From the NCBI RefSeq assembly GCF_000378445.1, contig NZ_KB899718.1:1-64000 (forward strand): DNA of 64,000 bases, in the 5' to 3' direction. The notes under the pieces are model-generated. The model was not told the origin of the DNA. It searched no databases and worked only from the letters and a program-made list of their open reading frames with translations. Positions 63,753 to 64,000 of the stretch are shown in pieces; position 1 is the first letter of the stretch, and every line of letters starts with the position of its first letter. The position numbers were made by a program, and so were the translations under genes. The stretch is from Deinococcus aquatilis DSM 23025. GTDB taxonomy: Bacteria > Deinococcota > Deinococci > Deinococcales > Deinococcaceae.

Positions 63753-64000
63753 TCAGCGAACCTTGATCACCTTCACGTCCAGCATGGCCCGCGCCGCTGT
63801 GGGCAACTCGGTTCGGGTATCGGTCACGTACAGCAGCCTGCCGCTTTTGTCGGTCACGGTGGCCCGCACCGCGTAGCTGCGGCCTGCGGCAAAGCGCACC
63901 GGGTTGTAGACGATCTGATAGGAGGCGGGCAGGCGCGGCGTGGAGAACTGGATCTGAACGATCTGGCGTGAAGCCACGTCCTGAAGCGACACGTCCTCGA
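63753..64000 (-). CDS. YbaY-like domain protein, C-terminal part (cut by window end)
   Basis: The last 82 or so residues of a gene that continues past the right edge; the frame is open to the end of the window. The visible sequence (DVSLQDVASRQIVQIQFSTP, LPASYQIVYNPVRFAAGRSYAVRATVTD, LLYVTDTRTELPT) has the pattern of the YbaY family of envelope lipoproteins, where such domains often occur in tandem with META/HslJ domains. The N-terminus, signal peptide and promoter are outside the window. Convergent with the GH1 gene, 31 bp apart. Confidence 0.7.
   Translation of the reverse strand, partial: EDVSLQDVASRQIVQIQFSTPRLPASYQIVYNPVRFAAGRSYAVRATVTDKSGRLLYVTDTRTELPTAARAMLDVKVIKVR

Overview
The window is a chromosomal segment of a Deinococcus species. 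This rests on several near-diagnostic genes: an SlpA-type S-layer/outer-envelope protein with an N-terminal SLH domain, the radiation/desiccation regulator DdrO (recognised end to end, including its cleavage-site context), a DR2241-like CbiX protein, and an M32 carboxypeptidase. High GC coding sequence and a very consistent promoter habit fit too: 24 genes have a TANNNT box 6-8 bases before their start codon, the signature of the leaderless mRNAs known to be abundant in Deinococcus. No phage, transposase, CRISPR array or plasmid gene was seen, so this is core genome with a few accessory patches.

Layout. 0-1.6 kb: 5S rRNA, tRNA-Gly and tgt. 2-10 kb: slpA, ppaC, folC, M32 carboxypeptidase, a small conserved gene and ddrO with an operator-like palindrome on its -35 box. 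10-18.4 kb: a membrane protein with tandem repeats, moaC, yceD, peroxiredoxin, a sugar-1-P nucleotidylyltransferase, tRNA-Glu, lpdA, flavin reductase, xseB, plsC. 18.4-21.9 kb: a cobalamin riboswitch with its own terminator, followed by btuFCD-type transport genes. 22-27 kb: lipoprotein, EamA, 2Fe-2S ferredoxin, Fur, MarC and HNH genes, interspersed with three copies of an inverted-repeat element. 27-32.5 kb: an in-frame fusion of a 2H phosphoesterase with RdgB, the RNA-repair enzyme Pnkp, and ubiE/menG. 33-39 kb: kbl, then a Roadblock protein, an envelope protein and a coiled-coil protein of unknown function. 39-45 kb: DEDDh exonuclease, mutY, dnaX and a secreted GHL10-type hydrolase. 45-54 kb: flavin reductase, CbiX/DR2241, EF-hand protein, M20 and S41 peptidases, hypothetical proteins. 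54-59.6 kb: cdaA-cdaR (c-di-AMP synthesis) and yqeK-LCP-rsfS. 59.7-62.2 kb: a PhoB/PhoR/PhoU-like set. 62.4-64 kb: a GH1 beta-glucosidase and a cut-off YbaY-domain gene.

The observations most worth following up are: (1) short upstream ORFs that begin at, or within a few bases of, a predicted transcript 5' end and finish on the start codon or ribosome-binding site of the main gene (ddrO, dnaX, yqeK; a weaker overlapping case at cdaA); (2) the 2H phosphoesterase-RdgB fusion, with an internal leaderless promoter placed to make RdgB alone, next to Pnkp with no Hen1; (3) a Roadblock protein and a coiled-coil protein that share an apparent N-terminal domain and flank an envelope protein, with no MglA-type GTPase beside them; (4) an intergenic inverted-repeat family present three times in 7.3 kb. 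All assignments come from reading the sequence; no database search was run.
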